This document shows, piece by piece, positions 50,377 to 61,700 of a stretch of DNA of 64,000 nt. The notes below the pieces were generated by a model, which saw only the letters and a list, made by a program, of their open reading frames with translations, made no database searches and was not told where the DNA came from. Position 1 is the first letter of the stretch. Every line of letters starts with the position of its first letter. Where the stretch lies: the NCBI GenBank assembly GCA_905221605.1, contig CAJNDS010002301.1:406466-470465 (forward strand), read 5' to 3'. The position numbers and the translations under genes were made by a program. The stretch comes from Symbiodinium natans (Eukaryota > Sar > Dinophyceae > Suessiales > Symbiodiniaceae).

Positions 50377-51573
50377 GTGGTTCAGTCCACAGACTCTTCA
50401 GCTTATCTCAACTTTGGATACCGCTCAGGGACACAGGTCGGCATTTGCAATCTGACTTGGGATTTTCCAGAGCTTGTCTCTTTCATCAACCTTTGTTTGA
50501 GGCGAGCTTTCCCTGGGAAGAGTTGGGCTTCGGTTTGCGTGTCCCATAACTCTTTTGCAAAGCTACACAGTGATTCAGGGAATTTGTACGGCTCTGAAAA
50601 CCATGTGCTTTCTCTGGGCCAACATGTCGGTGGCCTTCTTTGGTTGGAGGGTGCATTGGAACAGCCCGCACCTCCCCCATCTTCCCAGTCCGTGGATTGC
50701 TCCGGCGGCCTGGTGAACATTCACGAAAAGCCTTTTTCTTTTAACCCACGTCTTCTTCATGGTTCTTCTGAGTGGGTTGGAGATCGATGGGTGCTAATCG
50801 CGTACACCCCGCAAGTTTTCCAATCTGCGTCATCCGAAGAATTATTGCAGCTGCAGTCGCTATCTTTTCCATTCCCTGGGGCTGAGACCACATCTTCGGC
50901 GGCACTTTCACCATCGCCATCGCTAGTGCCTTTGGCGTCAGATACAAAGCTTTTCCTGGACCTCTGCTGTGGCTCTTCGGCTCCTTTCTCCACGGCGGTA
51001 CGTGCGCTGGGTATTCCTTGTCTTGCAGTTGATCCACTTTTTGGAGAAGGTTTGGACCTTCTTCACGATGAGACTTTTGATATACTTCTGGCCTTGGCTC
51101 ACAATGGTGTCTTTAAATTGGCACATGCTAGTCCACCCTGTGGCGAGTTTTCGCTGGTTAAGCTTCGAGAAGACGGTGGGCCTCGGGCTATCCGCACTCC
51201 AGATGAGCCTTATGGCAGGTCTGATCTTACTGAGGCAGAGTCCGAACGATTGCATACCAGCTTTACGTTGGCAACCCGTTGCATATCTTTGCTGCTGGCA
51301 GTGTTTGAGTCCGGTGGCCAAACCAGTCTTGAGCATCCCAGGAACTCTATGCTTTGGCTTTTGAAGGAGGCTCAGTTCTACCTAAACTCTGTGGCAGCTG
51401 ATGTGGTCGTCACGTCCGCTTGCCAGTGGCAGCAGGATTGGTTTAAGCACTGGGCGTTTGCGACATCTCTTCGATCACTTCAGAGCCTGGCTGGCGTTTG
51501 CCCACATGGGAAGGATGCACACGCACAGATCTGGGGCGTCAAGATGAGACTGGGCAGCATCTGTCTCGCTTGA
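50377..51573 (+). pseudogene. Dioxygenase-like plus C5-methyltransferase-like polyprotein, copy A
   Basis: Residues are counted from the GTG at 50377. First region: FAKLHSDSGN (His64, Asp66, Asn69), LGQHVGGLLWLE (85-91), then PRLLHGSSEWVGDRWVLIAY (distal His128, Arg137). HxD...H...R is the iron/2-oxoglutarate ligand set of dioxygenases. Second region: TKLFLDLCCGSSAPFSTAV (motif I-like, 190-208), LAVD (Asp219), HASPPCGEFSLVKL (Cys255), AIRTPDEPYG, and QTSLEHPRNSMLW (Glu319). This is the motif I-IV-VI layout of C5-cytosine methyltransferases. No ATG starts the frame; upstream it connects by a frameshift to the Gag side. RT follows in an overlapping frame from about 51498. Confidence 0.65.
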
Positions 51574-53015
51574 CTGCCGCGTACCCGGAAAGTTTGGCCA
51601 ACGCCTTCGCCCAGCAAGTTCTTCCTTTATTTACGCCGCTGCCAGACGCACACTTCGTTGTCTTGCAGGAATGTATGCAGCTGCTTCCACGCAAACCTAT
51701 GTCAGCTTCCTTTCCATGTGCTACCCAGGATGGGGGGGGGATCTTTAGCATGCCAGATTGGTCCTCGCCACAGCCAGGAAAGAATGATGTCCTACGTGAA
51801 GTACGCCACAAGCTGCATGCAAAGCTTTTGCAGCTTCGTGCTCCACAACGCCTCCGGGAGCATGTGGCAAATAATACAAACTCCCCGCTGTTCACTTCAG
51901 AGGAGGTTTTCGAATTGCGTGCAATTTGGGATGCGGTTTTGGCACCATCTTCTGGTTTGGATTGGCAAGTTTCGGCTGGGCAGCCTTATTCTCTGTCAGC
52001 TTTGGAGGCTGTGGCATCCTTCATTTCTGATAAAGATGTGTCGCTATGGCCATGCTTGCATGAGGGGGTGCCGACAGGGTACCGTCGCAATATACCTGTG
52101 TCTGGGGTTCTGATTCCGCTAGAGTCAAACGACTTCGATCCTGCACTGGTAACTGGAGTGAGGCAGAAAAGGATCCGGAGTTGTTCCGTGATCTCATTGA
52201 GCAGGAGGTGGCTGCTGGCTTCTTGGAAGAGGTTGGTTCACTGGAGACGGCGCAGTCACGTTGGCCGAATCTCACTGCCGTGGGCAAGTGCAACATTGTC
52301 AAGCATCCTAAAGCTCCTCGCTTGATCATGGACAGTTCTATATCCAATACAAATGCTGGTTGCTACATTCCGGAGCGCTACATGATGCCGTCTCTGCAGG
52401 ATATTCGCGCATCATGGCCCCTCAGGGGAGATGATACAGATTTTCTGGCATTTGCTATGGACATCAAGGGGGCACACAAAACAATACGAATACACCCTGA
52501 AGAGTGGGGTCTCAATATGCTGCAGCTGGCATCCATCTGCTTTGCATATAAATGCTGCCCTTCCGGTGCAGCGTTTTCAGCCTTTTGGTGGGCTAGGCTT
52601 TCAGCTTTCTTCATAAGGTTTCTGCGTTTGCTGAGTGGATGATTTTTACATGGTTCAACCTTGCGAAGTGGCAGCTTTGACGTCATCGATGATCATTTCT
52701 GTGTGCCAGTGCTTCAATATTCCTCTCTCGTGGGCCAAATTACAGTTTGGTGCACGTGTGGTTTGGATAGGCTGGTCGTTTAACCTGCGCTCACACTCCT
52801 TTCATCTGCCATACGAGAAGCTCGAGAAATTGCGTACAATGCTGTCGACACTGCTCAAAGGCGAGTTCACTACGCGGCATGAATTGGAGATCGTTGCCGG
52901 TTATTTGCAGTGGGTTTTCCAGATGCACAAACTGCTTAAGCCTTGGTTGTCATGTTTGTACGATGACATGCGTCGTCCAGTTGCAACTTCATACTCCGTG
53001 GAGCCTTCACAGTGA
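51498..53015 (+). pseudogene. Reverse transcriptase, copy A (three frames)
   Basis: Frame 1 (51498-52325): DKDVSLWPCLHEGVPTGYRR, shared with copy B (GVPTGYNNDIPVS). Frame 2 (52181-52642): LIEQEVAAGFLEEVGS, AVGKCNIVKHPKAPRLIMD, SSISNTNAGC and FAMDIKGAHKTIRI with the first catalytic Asp. Frame 3 (52635-53015): VDDFY box, then PLSWAKLQFGARVVWIGWSF and a thumb-like LEIVAGYLQWVFQMHKL. Frameshifts near 52170 and 52640 and a stop at 53013 break the protein. Confidence 0.75.
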
Positions 53016-53105
53016 ATTGAGTTCATTTCATGCATTTCAGATGACCTTCTGATCCAGCGGCAGTTACCTGGCGCGGCGCTCCCTCTGGGTGGTCGTCTCC
53101 TTTCG

Positions 53106-53778
53106 GTGAAACATCAGGCCTTGCGCAGCAAAGCAGATCTACGACGTGTTGGTATTTCACCAAAGCGTATCTGGCTTCGCATAACCAATCCTGCGTCATC
53201 CAAGCGTCGACTTTCGCACCAATCAAAGGTCTTCCTGCGATACTGGCAGCAATGGGCGCAGATGCCTTTCTTTTCTCGCCCCCTGGCTATGCCGCCTCGC
53301 TGGCTCCCAGACGCTTTCGCTGCAGATGCCTGCGCTTCTGGCAACAAGATTGGGATTGGCGGTTTCATCAAGATGGGCGATGCACCTGCAGTGTGGTTTT
53401 CTGAGGTATTCAGCCTTCGTTCTCTTCAGAAACTGATCTCTGATCTACCGTCAGTTGCACAAGAGGCCATCACGTGCTGGGAGACTTTGGCCCAAATGGG
53501 GCTTGTTCTTCTTTTGGCTTCATGCTTTCCTGGCGGACGACTTAAGATCTGTGTACCTTCTTGGTGTGACAATACTGGGGCGGAATCTACATCGAACAAG
53601 TTGTTCTGCACATCTCTTCCCCTGGCTTTCTTTGCGCAAAAGCTTTCGCTTCTTTCTTGGCATACTGGCATTTCTCTGGATGTTCATCACGTTGCTGGTT
53701 TCGAAAACACTATTGCTGATCATCTGTCACGGTGGATGGAAGGACACTTCAGTGGTTGGGTTGAATGTTTAGCGTCTG
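53106..53778 (+). pseudogene. RNase H, copy A
   Basis: The frame encodes AFAADACASGNKIGIGGFI (first Asp at codon 53325), QEAITCWETLAQMGLVLLL (Glu), VPSWCDNTGAESTSNKLF (Asp) and DVHHVAGFENTIADHLSRW (His, final Asp), the DIRS/Ngaro type of RNase H. The frame continues into the first 164-bp direct repeat. No tyrosine recombinase follows before the repeats. Confidence 0.75.
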
Positions 53779-53814
53779 CTCTTTCTGACTTGTGGTGGCA
53801 GTTACACTTTTGGG

Positions 53815-53978
53815 GTTGGCACTCGACACCTTCAGCTTCAGCTTGCATATTTAGCTTTCATCTTGATTCCAGATTCTTGCTGCCCGCCACCACTCGTCAA
53901 AAAGAAAGGGACTTGTGCGAGAGCTCTGCAGGTTTTATCTTAGCTTGCTGGTGCTTAGAAATAGGGGTCGGGTAGAAC
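53815..53978 (+). repeat. 164-bp direct repeat, copy 1 (B1-like)
   Basis: GTTGGCACTCGACACCTTCA ... GGGGTCGGGTAGAAC, identical by eye to 54211-54374 and starting just after the RNase H. Spacing is 396 bp. The arrangement repeat, 232-bp unique segment, repeat is what a B1-A2-B2 block of a split-direct-repeat element would look like. Confidence 0.85.
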
Positions 53979-54210
53979 TGTTCGTGTGTTTACTCACAGA
54001 TGTTTTACACGACGCCTTTTCATGCACTTTGGGGTATCTTTGCTTCCTATTTCTTAGCACCAGCTGCTCGAACATGTCATGCGCTTGGTGTCCAGTTCAA
54101 AGCACCCACCTCTCCCTCCCTTGGGTTCTGTATTTTAGCTTTAAGCTTTGCCTTCGCTTTACGCTGTGGTCCTTCTTTCCCGGTTCGTTTCCCTTCGGTT
54201 GGGGGGGGGG
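53979..54210. other. 232-bp segment between the direct repeats (A2-like?)
   Basis: Unique sequence starting TGTTCGTGTGTTTACTCACA and ending in a G-run. If the Ngaro plan applies, the same sequence should stand upstream of Gag copy A. I do not find it between 48508 and 48948, so the 5' end may be lost. Confidence 0.5.
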
Positions 54211-54374
54211 GTTGGCACTCGACACCTTCAGCTTCAGCTTGCATATTTAGCTTTCATCTTGATTCCAGATTCTTGCTGCCCGCCACCACTCGTCAAAAAG
54301 AAAGGGACTTGTGCGAGAGCTCTGCAGGTTTTATCTTAGCTTGCTGGTGCTTAGAAATAGGGGTCGGGTAGAAC
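54211..54374 (+). repeat. 164-bp direct repeat, copy 2 (B2-like)
   Basis: Identical to 53815-53978. It ends exactly where a 5'-truncated second Gag copy begins (54375). Confidence 0.85.
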
Positions 54375-54375
54375 C

Positions 54376-55459
54376 CAGGCAGAAGTTGAGGGAGCCATCC
54401 CCGAGATCTTCCCAGGTCAGGTTTTGTCCCGGTTGCAGATTGCCCAAATCAAAGCAGCGTGGGCGGGCATGCAAGCATCCAGCTCCTCTAGTGTTTCGCC
54501 GGCCCCAGTCAATGCAGATCCTACTTTGGAGACATGGGTAGAGAGTTTTGCTCCCAAACTTGCATCCACGAAGCTGTCCGACATGAAGCGCCAATTCCTT
54601 GCAAATTACCCAAGTGAGGTCTTGAATCCATCTACTCTACCCTCTTTGAGGCTGATTTCCCTCGCAGCCCATCAAGAGGCACGGTCGGAGTATAAATGGA
54701 TAGCTTGGAAACATCGCATGACGGAAGAGAAAGCTTCGGAGTTGTTGATTGCCCGACCCCACAAACAGCCCAAGCTCGAAATGCTGGGTCTTTCCAGCTT
54801 GCTCCTAGATGATCCGCCTACAATCGAAGTGACCGATGCCAATATGGGGATCAGTGGTATCCAGCGGATCTTGGCAGTGCATGACGTTGCATTAGCCATG
54901 GTTGGCTCAGCTCACCTTGCCCGCCTCAAGGCCTATAGCTGCAAGTTTGTCCAGCTCGTGTCCCAGCGTTTCGACCCAGCATCAGGACTGCGTGCACCGA
55001 CAATTCTAGAAGCGCAACAGGCAGATTGTCGGATTTGGCAGAGCATCCACTCTTTGGTCAGTGAGAAAGCCTGGAGCTTGAATGACGCGTTGCATGAGTT
55101 CACAGAAATTAGAGGTGAGCTCAGCACCTTGTTGCAGGCTCGTCCGAAAGCCTTGTTCATCCCCCGCTGCCCTGATCTGAAAGGCAAGGGCAAGCAGGTT
55201 GGTCAGTGGAAAGGCCTGGGCAAGGGCCGTGGCAAGGACAAGGGCGGTAAGCCCAAGGGCGCTCCAGGGAGGCACATCACCTTCGTGAAAGAAATCCAGG
55301 TAGGATCCGAGAAGAAGGGTTGTGTGTCCAGTGGCAGATTGTTGCACAAGGGGGGGCTCCTGCCCCTTTGTTCATGCATGTGCATACCCCAAGCAGGATG
55401 GATCAGCGTGCGGGAGCAAGTCGCACACAGCCTCGCAGCATGAGCAGACGCCTCACTGA
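54376..55459 (+). pseudogene. CCCH-type Gag-like protein, copy B, 5'-truncated
   Basis: The frame is open directly from the end of the direct repeat (TQAEVEGAIPEIFPGQ) and carries the family blocks: TWVESFAPKLA, FLANYPSEVLNPSTLPSLRL, YKWIAWKHRM, GSAHLARLKAYSCKFVQLVS, QRFDPASGLRAPT, WSLNDALHEFTEIRGELSTL. The missing N-terminus compared with copy A is about 60 residues. Near 55350 a 1-nt slip in a G-run moves the finger (CVQWQIVAQGG...CPFVHAC) into another frame, which ends ...EQTPH-stop at 55457-55459, matching the ...RATPH end of copy A. A polyprotein of the same family follows. Confidence 0.7.
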
Positions 55460-55764
55460 TTCGCCCCAATCCCTGGGCCGTTGCAGAAATCCCCGAATTC
55501 AGATATGCCGTCTACAGAAGTATCGCCCCCAGATGCCCCGCTTTCTTTGCACGCTCATGCTGAGCCGGTTCATTCAAACCCTTCATCGCCTTGTATGTCA
55601 GTATCACCATCACAGCCTCATGCAGCAAAGCACCAGGCAGGTGCAAGCCGTGTCGCTGGATATGATATCCAGCCTGCAGCTCGGCCATCCGAGCCCGTAC
55701 ATGCTCCCAAATCGGCCTCCTTGTTGGAGCGAAATGCTGGGCCTGTGTCGTCGCCAGCAATGCA

Positions 55765-58704
55765 ATGTCCTCGGGGCAACCGGGCAACATTCCTTCGCAA
55801 CCCGTGTTGGGTCATGTCGTAAGCAACACACCTGGTCGTTCCAGTGATGCAGTAACACCCGGGCAGGTGGGTGTTACACACGTTGCAGAAGAAAGTTCTT
55901 CATGCATACACGACTTCCAGTCCTGTCTTCAGGCGTTACTGTCGGCCTCTTGGCCTCCACGCGTTCTTCCCGCCAGGAGCGTTACTTCAGCGGCTCCGGG
56001 GGAATCGGGCTACTGGAACTTTGGGGTGCGCATAGGTAATCCTTCTGCCCGCTCTTCAGTTACAGATGCACTTCCAAAATTGTGTGCAAGCCTTAATGGT
56101 TTCCTGTGCCAACTGTTCCCAGGTGAGACCTGGAATGCCTTGTGTGTCAGCAGGAATATCCTGACGTCCCCGCACAAAGACACAGCAAATTTGCCGGGGT
56201 CGTCAAACTTGACAGTGGGTATAGGTTCGTACTCGGATGGAGGTCTTTGGATAGAGGATCAAGCAGGCACTGTGCCTCAGTTCATTCCCAAGCTTGGGGT
56301 GACTCTCATGGGGAAGATCGTCAGAACGCATCATGAGCCATTTAAGTTCCCGGTGCACCTATGGCATTGCGCCCAACCATGGCTTGGTGATCGCTGGGTG
56401 CTGACGGCCTTTACCCTCCCAGGTGTGTCAGGCGATACACTTCGAGATCTGGGATTCCCTTGGCCCCAGCCACGGAACATCCCCCCGGCACCGACCCCTA
56501 AACCTGTAAATTGCCCCCCCACCCAGGAGCCACTTCCTTCTTCGGGGGTCAATTGGGGAAAACCTTCTCCAAAGGGGTTTGTTAACCACAGCTTGATCCT
56601 GCAGCCCCAAACGCCTCGGCCACCACCATCTTCGCCTGTCCTAAATCACTCAGCGCTGCAGCAGTCTTCAAGGATCTTTCTGGACATTTGTTCGGGTGCG
56701 GAGAAGCCTCTGTCATCAGCTGTGCAGGAGTTAGGTTTCCCAACACTGGCAGTTGATATCCTGTTGGATAGCAGCATGGACATTCTCGATAATACTTTTT
56801 TCGAGCAACTGTTGTTCATCTGTGGCTCAGGGGTTGTGGGGTATTGTGCGGCATCTCCCTGCTGCTCAGAATACTCCCGACTGAAGCTCTTTGGAGGTCC
56901 GCCTTTTGCCATCCGCACCCCAACCCAGCTAGGGGGCCTGGAGAATTTGCACCCATCAGCTCAGGCTCGTATACAAACAAGTCACGAGATGCTTTTCAGG
57001 GCATGCAAATGTCTTCAAGTAGTCCATGGGGCCGGGGGCCATGGCCATTTGGAGCAACCATCAGGTGCCATGTCCTGGGATGAAGCCTGCGTTCAAGGCT
57101 GGTTGCATTGTGGGTCCACAGCTCTCATTGTTCTCCCAGCCTGTGCATTTGGGGAGAACTGGGCAAAAACTTGGCTGTTTGCATCGAGCTTTCAAGCCCT
57201 CTCGGTGATGGGGCAGACGTGTCAACACGGACGCAATGCTCACGAGTCCGTGCAAGGACGTGAGAGTGATGGTTCGTTCAGAAGCCGTAAGACTGCTAAG
57301 TACCCTGAATGCCTGGCTGCCGAATTCGCGTTGCACATCAGGCCGCTTCTTGCAGGTGCACAGATCGAACACACCCTTGCCACAGCGTCGGCGTTGGTAC
57401 CTGTCAAGGCCCTGGACGTTGGACCGTGGGTGATCCACGATGGGGCAGGTCGCCACTCTTGTGGGGATTGGAGCACTCCATTAAGCCAGGATAAGCTAAA
57501 AAATCTTAGGACATACCTTTTGGGGAAAGTTTGCGACATGCAAGGCCCCAAACGCCTGCTTGCTAAAGCCACTTGGCCTAATCCTGAGCCCCTTTTCTCC
57601 GAGTTGGAGGTGCAAGATGCGCGCAAAGACTTCTTCTCCTGCCTAGGTGTGGCGACGGATGCAAATACATGGGAGGTCCGTGAGCATCAACCTTTGCATC
57701 TGCATGCGCTTGAGGCACTTGCCTGTTTTTGTGGTGATCCGGATGTGAGTCTTTGCACATCCCTTTTGCAAGGCGTCCCCACAGGGTATAACAACGATAT
57801 CCCGGTGTCAAATTGTTTTTGGCCGAATCAGAAGGAGAACTTGGAGGATGTATCACTTTCCATCCACATGCAGAATTGGCGCTCGGCCTCAGTTGATCCG
57901 TCAGTGACTCAGGCTTTGCTGCAGGAGGAAATTGATCAGGGTTTTTGCTTCAAGTTTGATGGCGATATTGAAGCAGCTAAAGCAAAATGGCCGGGTGCAC
58001 TGGCGATAGGGAAGTTATCAGTGGTCCGTGCGCCAAATCGATCGGAAAGGTTGGTCTTAGATAACTCAGTTTGTGGCACGAATGCAAGTTGCAGCGTTGC
58101 GGAAGTCCAGCACATGCCATCAGTGAGGGACGTGATGCACTGTTTTCCCCTTCGGGGCACTCGCTCGCGGCAAGCTGCCATATCTCTTGACGTCAAAAGT
58201 GCTCACAAACGCTGTGTTGTCAAGGAGTCAGAGCAGGGTCTCCTAGGTTTCGCTTTTGCAGATTCCCTGTACTTCTATCGCGTGGCCCCATTCGGGGCGG
58301 TCTTTGCACAGCATTGGTGGGGGCGCTTAGGCTCCTGCCTCCTTCGGTTGTTACATATCTTGATTTGGTTCAGCCATGCAGGCCACTTGTTTGTGGACGA
58401 CTACTTGTTTTCTCAGGCGGAAGGCGTCCTGCCAGCAACAGGGGCAATGATCTGCCTCTTCCTCCAGGTTCTGGGGGTACCTTTGAGTTGGAAGAAACTT
58501 CAAGTCAGCTCTCGAGTTCATTGGATAGGGTGGTGTTTTTGTTACACCTCCGGGGTAGTTTCGCTTGCAGAGGAGAAACGGTTAAAACTTTTGGGGATGG
58601 TTCAAGATCTTCAGCGTAATCCAAAAATTTCACGCAAGGATTTGGAGAGGTTTGTCGGGCTCGCTCTTTGGGCTGCGCACCTTTTCCCGACACGCTGGGC
58701 GTAA
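55765..58704 (+). CDS. Dioxygenase-like / C5-methyltransferase-like / RT polyprotein, copy B (3'-truncated)
   Basis: A 979-residue uninterrupted frame from ATG 55765. Dioxygenase-like: ILTSPHKDTANLPGSSN (His137, Asp139, Asn142), GSYSDGGLWIED (159-162), VHLWHCAQPWLGDRWVLTAF (His201, Arg210). Pro-rich linker. Methyltransferase-like: RIFLDICSGAEKPLSSAVQE (303-322), LAVDILL (Asp331), CAASPCCSEYSRLKL (Cys367; one Pro of SPPC is Cys), AIRTPTQLGGL and GHLEQPSGAMSW (E-Q-P). RT: GKLSVVRAPNRSERLVLD, ISLDVKSAHK (Asp809), LFVDDYLF (Asp878/879), PLSWKKLQ, WIGWCF. It ends at a TAA where unrelated sequence starts, so RNase H is lost. The intact frame and the match with copy A argue that the N-terminal domains are selected parts of the element. 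Confidence 0.8.
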   Translation: MSSGQPGNIPSQPVLGHVVSNTPGRSSDAVTPGQVGVTHVAEESSSCIHDFQSCLQALLSASWPPRVLPARSVTSAAPGESGYWNFGVRIGNPSARSSVTDALPKLCASLNGFLCQLFPGETWNALCVSRNILTSPHKDTANLPGSSNLTVGIGSYSDGGLWIEDQAGTVPQFIPKLGVTLMGKIVRTHHEPFKFPVHLWHCAQPWLGDRWVLTAFTLPGVSGDTLRDLGFPWPQPRNIPPAPTPKPVNCPPTQEPLPSSGVNWGKPSPKGFVNHSLILQPQTPRPPPSSPVLNHSALQQSSRIFLDICSGAEKPLSSAVQELGFPTLAVDILLDSSMDILDNTFFEQLLFICGSGVVGYCAASPCCSEYSRLKLFGGPPFAIRTPTQLGGLENLHPSAQARIQTSHEMLFRACKCLQVVHGAGGHGHLEQPSGAMSWDEACVQGWLHCGSTALIVLPACAFGENWAKTWLFASSFQALSVMGQTCQHGRNAHESVQGRESDGSFRSRKTAKYPECLAAEFALHIRPLLAGAQIEHTLATASALVPVKALDVGPWVIHDGAGRHSCGDWSTPLSQDKLKNLRTYLLGKVCDMQGPKRLLAKATWPNPEPLFSELEVQDARKDFFSCLGVATDANTWEVREHQPLHLHALEALACFCGDPDVSLCTSLLQGVPTGYNNDIPVSNCFWPNQKENLEDVSLSIHMQNWRSASVDPSVTQALLQEEIDQGFCFKFDGDIEAAKAKWPGALAIGKLSVVRAPNRSERLVLDNSVCGTNASCSVAEVQHMPSVRDVMHCFPLRGTRSRQAAISLDVKSAHKRCVVKESEQGLLGFAFADSLYFYRVAPFGAVFAQHWWGRLGSCLLRLLHILIWFSHAGHLFVDDYLFSQAEGVLPATGAMICLFLQVLGVPLSWKKLQVSSRVHWIGWCFCYTSGVVSLAEEKRLKLLGMVQDLQRNPKISRKDLERFVGLALWAAHLFPTRWA

Positions 58705-61700
58705 TGGTCTGAGGGGAACTCTGCTGATTCTATCTCCTGCTCGACCAAGTCGCCCGGAGGCGTGACGGGCGAAAGCACTGGGGAGTTCGGCATGTCGCCA
58801 GTCTCTGTGATGAAGACGGTCTCAATGTTCTCGTGGCTCTGGTGGCCCGGCTCCTCATCAAGGGTTGGCTCATTGTCCCGCTGTGGCACGTGTTGTAATG
58901 GAAGCCCAGCCTCCTCTTTTCCTCCATCGTGCGGCACCTCGCGTTCGTCGACCAGGATCGACTGATCCGAAGCAGTCCAGCCGGTATCCCGCCTGTTCGG
59001 CCTTCCTTCCCATAAGACATGCTGGTGCGCAGTCGACTGCGCGGGTAGCATTTCGGTTGGCTGACTGGATGCCGCTCGGTCTGGATGATGCATTGCCTCG
59101 TGCTCTCGCGATGCCCCAGCTGGCATATCCGCCGACCTGGTGCTCCCTGGCCTATCGATGCCGAGATGGCAGGTCCTTCTTGCGGGTAGGTGGCTGGGCT
59201 TGGACCCATTTGCACCTGTGTCATTGGTGGAAGTGTCCCTTGCCAAGGCCTCGAGCTCCGCCGCCTCCTTAGCCGCCGCTCTCTGTTCTTTGCCCGGCCT
59301 TCTCTTGGAGCACTTGCTGTGTCCCATTGCAAACTGCAGCCTGCAAGGCTGGTCGGGAAGAAGAATTGCAGGGGGACGGGGACGTGGGTAAGGGTCTATC
59401 ATCATCCTTGTCTGCATGGTATCACGCTGAGACCCTGAAAAGATGAAAGCTGCCCACACCGCACACCCCTTGTGCTTGAGATGTGTGCAGTTGCATGTCG
59501 GTCGAGGATGAAAAAAGCGGCTGGTGTAGTGCAGTGGAGGACACAAGATTCATGTCTATGCATCCAGGCACGGCCAGTCTGCATGAGATGGACATGAGGT
59601 CACTTGGCTGGGCTGCCCCGGGCCACCTGTTCCCATTGTGCAGCCTATGCTCCCTTGGTTGCTGGCTCGGCGGGCCTGGTCCTCAGGTAGTGCTGATGTT
59701 TTCACATTAACTCTGTACGGGCCACCTTTTGAATTCTGAGGGCCATACTGCTTCTCCTTGTTCTCGTTGTCAGTGCACTGGATGTCCACGCAATGGCGTG
59801 CGTGCGCATCGATCGCCTTCCACCCTGCTGCAAGCCTTTCTAGCTCTTGGGGATGCAGGTCTGCCAGTGCCGTCTCAGGTAGCCTGTGTTCAGTCCTCTC
59901 GAGGCTCCCCTGCTGCAGTAGGCTGAAGAGGTGTCTTAGAATGCGTGGCCTGTCATTGACAAGGAGGCCTTCTCGCAGTGCCTGCACATGTTCCTGTTTA
60001 GTCCACACATACTCAATCACCTGCTCTGGCACAGTTGCAGGCTTGGGCTTGGAGTATCTGGCACCGGTTTCGGTAAGCAGGATCGGGCAGCGCATGGTGT
60101 CGAGCTGCCCTTGGCTTCTATCGACGCTGACTTCCTCATAAGCGGGGATGATTTCAGTGTCGGTTCGCGTCCACTCCTGCGGGAGTGCCATTTGCCTGAT
60201 GTATTGCATGATTTGGGAAGTACAGAGGGACTGTCTGCTAGGAGGCACTGGGCAGTCTGTTAGCCTGATTTGTACCTGAGCCAATGCCGTTAAGGACTTG
60301 GTCATGCGCTGCGGTGGCTCAATCACTTGGAAGCGTGCTGCCATGTTGTGGGACATCATATCCCATACTGATTCGGAGTAGGGCCCCCGCTGGATTGCGC
60401 AGAATACAGACAGGGCACGCGTGGTGGCATGCAGGCTGTGGACGGTGCAGTAAGAGATGGCTCGCCGTATGTCAACTTTGGATTGAGCAGATGTCAGTAC
60501 AGGCCTCCAACCTTCACTGCATGAGGCCGCCACATGGAGCACTTTTCCACTGCAAAAGTGCATGTTTATCTCGATCCCGGCGGGTGGCTCACTTAGTCCT
60601 TGACCTCGCTTTTCTCGAGTTGTTTGTGCCTTGGCGGAGTCGCCATGCATTCTGGACACTTGACATGTCTGCGTGGACTGAGGAGCAGTCCTGTCATCTC
60701 CGTGCTGGTCTGCTTGGTCATCGACAGGAAGTGGCTGGGACCCCGCATCTCGAGTTGATTGTGTTGTCGACGTCAGAGCAGTGATAGCACCGTGTGTTAC
60801 CTCGCCGATTACCTTCCGATTCTGTGCCATTAGTAGGGCCTGATACAGTAAGGTACGCAGGGCCTGCTCTTCTGGTGTGTGTTTTGTCTGTGTGCGCAAC
60901 AGGACATTGCTGATTACACCATGAAGGCAGGCCTGTGATGGAGACCCAGGGCAACCTCCTCCTGGATGTTTTTCACTGCATCCTGCAGGAAGGCTTCATT
61001 TTGGGTAGCCGACCATGTCACGCTGGACTTGGGCATGTGTTGCACAAGCATCCCGAGGTGTGACAACCCACTCTAATGCAAGGTTGGCGGGCTGGAGAGA
61101 CTGTTTTTGTGCTCTGGCATGGGAAGGCTGACTGTGCATGGTGCTCGGTGAAGAAGAGCCACGGGAGTGTTGCTTGTCAGCACTGAGGAGGTGTGTCAAT
61201 CCATAGGATAGCTGTGCGTCAGGCTCCCGGTGTAGTGGCGTCAGGCAGTGACTCGCCTGTTGCCTCCGATCTTGCACCTCCCATAGTTGCCTCTCCTGGT
61301 AGGGCATAGATGGACCCTGATCCACTGGAGGAAGATCCGCAAGCCGTGCTGCTACTGCCGGGCACGCTCGCCGATGGCGGTGCCGTTGGCGCCATTCCCG
61401 CAAGGCCTGGGTGAGGGGGCCGTACAACTGGCATCGGTGTGGGTGCCGATGATACCGTTGCGATCGTCGTGGTTGATGGCATACCAGTGGGAAAAGGGGG
61501 ACTTGGCCTCCGTCTCTGTACCACCGTGGTGCAGTGTGCCAATCGTAGTAGGTATCGTTGCCGCCACTGGTGGTGGAGGTGGCCCTTTTGGGCGCGGCGC
61601 TGGCGGATCCCCCATGGGCAGGGAGAAGAGGCTGATTTAGGTTGCTTCCGCTGCCACGAGCATCGACGGAGGCACAGGGTTGGTGCGGGTGGGCCCGCCG

